This document shows, in pieces, positions 15,356 to 16,646 of a stretch of DNA of 16,646 nt. Source of the DNA: an uncultured Clostridia bacterium. GTDB taxonomy: Bacteria; Bacillota; Clostridia; TANB77; CAG-508. The stretch covers positions 1 to 16,646 of the forward strand of contig CAKOZB010000016.1 of NCBI GenBank assembly GCA_934131055.1, given 5' to 3'. Position numbers and translations under genes: made by a program. The notes beneath the pieces are model-generated. The model made no database searches. It saw nothing but the letters and a program-made list of their open reading frames with translations, and was not told the DNA's origin. Every line of letters starts with the position of its first letter. The first letter of the stretch is position 1.

Positions 15356-15430
15356 ATCATTATTATTTCAAATTTTAAAAAATTAACTCTTTTTTTTAAT
15401 AAAATTCTATCTCAAAAATTTTATAATTTT

Positions 15431-16646
15431 TTATTCAATACCTAGATATTCATCATACGATACTTCTCTATCTATAACTTCATTTTCTTTTATATCAATA
15501 ATTCTATTTGCAACAGTTTGCATCAATTGATGGTCATGAGATGTAAATATCATATTTCCAGGGAATTTAACCATTCCATCATTTAAAGCTGTAATGCTCT
15601 CCATATCCAAGTGGTTAGTTGGCTCATCCATTATTAAGAAATTTGCTCCAGAAAGCATCATCTTAGCAAGAACACATCTAACCTTCTCTCCTCCAGACAA
15701 TACATTTACAGCCTTTAAAGCCTCTTCTCCAGAAAATAACATTCTTCCTAAAAAGCTTCTTACATAAGTTTCATCTGGATCTTTAGAATATTGTCTAAGC
15801 CAATCGGTTATAGACAGATCACTTTGGAACAAATAATTATTATCTTTTGGAAAATAATTATTTGTAATAGTAGTTCCCCATATAATTTTACCTTCATCTG
15901 GCTCTATCTCACCAGCAATTATTTGGAAAAGAACAGTCTTAGCATTTTCATTATCAGCCACAATCGCAATCTTATCATTTGGCTTTACAGTGAAAGATAC
16001 ATTATTTAAAATCTTTTCTCCATTGACTGTTTTAGAAATATTTTTAATTTGTAAAATTTCATTTCCAGGCATTCTATCTGGTTTAAAATCTATATAAGGA
16101 TATTTTCTATTAGATGGTACAATCTCATCTAATTGAATTTTTTCCAATGATTTCTTTCTTGAAGTAGCTTGTTTAGACTTAGAAGCATTAGCACTAAACC
16201 TTGCAATAAATGCTTGTAATTCCTTTATTTTCTCTTCTTTCTTCTTATTTTGCTCTCTCATTTGTTTTTGCAATAATTGACTAGACTCATACCAGAAATC
16301 ATAGTTTCCAGGGAACACCTTTATCTTACCGTAATCAACATCTGCAATATTTGTACAAACTTTATTTAAAAAATATCTATCATGTGAAACAACAATTACG
16401 GTATTTTCAAAATTAATTAAAAATTCCTCTAACCAATTTATTGTTTTCAAATCCAAATCATTTGTTGGCTCGTCCAATAATAAAATATCTGGATTTCCAA
16501 ATAAAGCCTGTGCCAAAAGAACCTTAACCTTCTCCTTTGCTTCAAGTTCTCTCATATATTTATAATGTTTCTCTGCATCAATTCCAACATCATTTAACAA
16601 AATAGCTGCATCAGATTCAGCATTCCAACCATCTAATTCTGCAAAT
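15431..16646 (-). CDS. ABC-F family ATPase (YkpA/YbiT type), 5' end outside window
   Basis: The visible 405 residues run from near the end of the first nucleotide-binding domain to the C-terminus; translation is open to the right edge, so the start lies outside. Seen in order: first-domain ALFGNPDILLLDEPTNDLD and H-loop VIVVSHDR; a charged inter-domain linker ending in ARFSANASKSKQATSRKK, highly characteristic of YbiT/YkpA proteins; then a second domain with signature LSGGEKVRCVLAKMML, Walker B FLIMDEPTNHLDMES and H-loop FTSHDH. There are no membrane segments, as expected for soluble ABC-F proteins that act on ribosomes. Oddities: the second Walker A reads ADNENAKT, keeping Lys-Thr but losing the glycines, and the first signature site reads LEAKE instead of LSGGQ. 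I recall similar drift in Firmicutes relatives, so this may be normal for the branch. A resistance role is not indicated. Confidence 0.9.
   Translation of the reverse strand, partial: FAELDGWNAESDAAILLNDVGIDAEKHYKYMRELEAKEKVKVLLAQALFGNPDILLLDEPTNDLDLKTINWLEEFLINFENTVIVVSHDRYFLNKVCTNIADVDYGKIKVFPGNYDFWYESSQLLQKQMREQNKKKEEKIKELQAFIARFSANASKSKQATSRKKSLEKIQLDEIVPSNRKYPYIDFKPDRMPGNEILQIKNISKTVNGEKILNNVSFTVKPNDKIAIVADNENAKTVLFQIIAGEIEPDEGKIIWGTTITNNYFPKDNNYLFQSDLSITDWLRQYSKDPDETYVRSFLGRMLFSGEEALKAVNVLSGGEKVRCVLAKMMLSGANFLIMDEPTNHLDMESITALNDGMVKFPGNMIFTSHDHQLMQTVANRIIDIKENEVIDREVSYDEYLGIE

Noticed and set aside
1..16646. Search for CRISPR arrays, tRNA/rRNA genes, insertion sequences and attachment sites
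   Set aside because: I saw no regularly spaced repeats, cloverleaf-type sequences, transposase motifs or flanking direct repeats that would support any of these.

Overview
The window is strongly AT-rich, has short intergenic gaps, purine-rich Shine-Dalgarno sites of the GGAGG/AGAGG type and occasional GTG/TTG starts. Together with the proteins present (an HD-GYP response regulator, a 7TM-type histidine kinase, a Firmicutes-style YkpA/YbiT ABC-F protein and Tex) it points to a low-GC Firmicute of the class Clostridia, plausibly a gut commensal. That assignment is an inference from composition and protein style; no 16S or other marker is present.

Layout. (1) Positions 1-519, minus strand: the N-terminal part of a membrane-anchored trypsin-like/HtrA protease that runs off the left edge. 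(2) Positions 520-772: a divergent promoter region. (3) Positions 773-11755, plus strand: a tight operon of an acyl-CoA/acyl-AMP ligase (773-2473), a 2,482-residue dimodular NRPS with the order C-A-T-C-A-T-R (2490-9938), and a 7TM-PAS-HisKA-HATPase sensor kinase whose start codon overlaps the NRPS stop codon (9938-11755). (4) Positions 11748-11799: an AT-rich hairpin with a U-tract that overlaps a good sigma-70-type promoter, followed by a response regulator with a REC-HD-GYP architecture (11833-12885) and a clear intrinsic terminator. (5) Minus strand, convergent: the transcription accessory protein Tex (13065-15245) and, beyond a second intrinsic terminator, most of an ABC-F ATPase (15431-16646) cut by the right edge. 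These last two are housekeeping genes.

How the genes work together (inference). The ligase should activate a fatty acid. The N-terminal condensation domain has no upstream carrier and so looks like a starter C domain that joins the acyl group to the amino acid of module 1. The pocket residues of that module read DAFWLGGTFK, essentially the valine code. Module 2 adds a second residue with an unassigned code, DIYTVGIVLK. The terminal reductase domain should release the chain as an aldehyde (or alcohol). The predicted product is an N-acyl-Val-X aldehyde, of the reactive peptide-aldehyde class known from gut clostridial NRPS clusters. Because the amine is acylated, it should not cyclise to a pyrazinone as free dipeptide aldehydes do.

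The most striking point is the coupling of this assembly line, through an overlapping start/stop, to a membrane sensor kinase, and the presence just downstream of a probable partner regulator whose output is cyclic-di-GMP hydrolysis rather than DNA binding. This suggests a small-molecule product/second-messenger circuit worth testing. No 4'-phosphopantetheinyl transferase, MbtH protein, stand-alone carrier protein, thioesterase or exporter is visible in the window.
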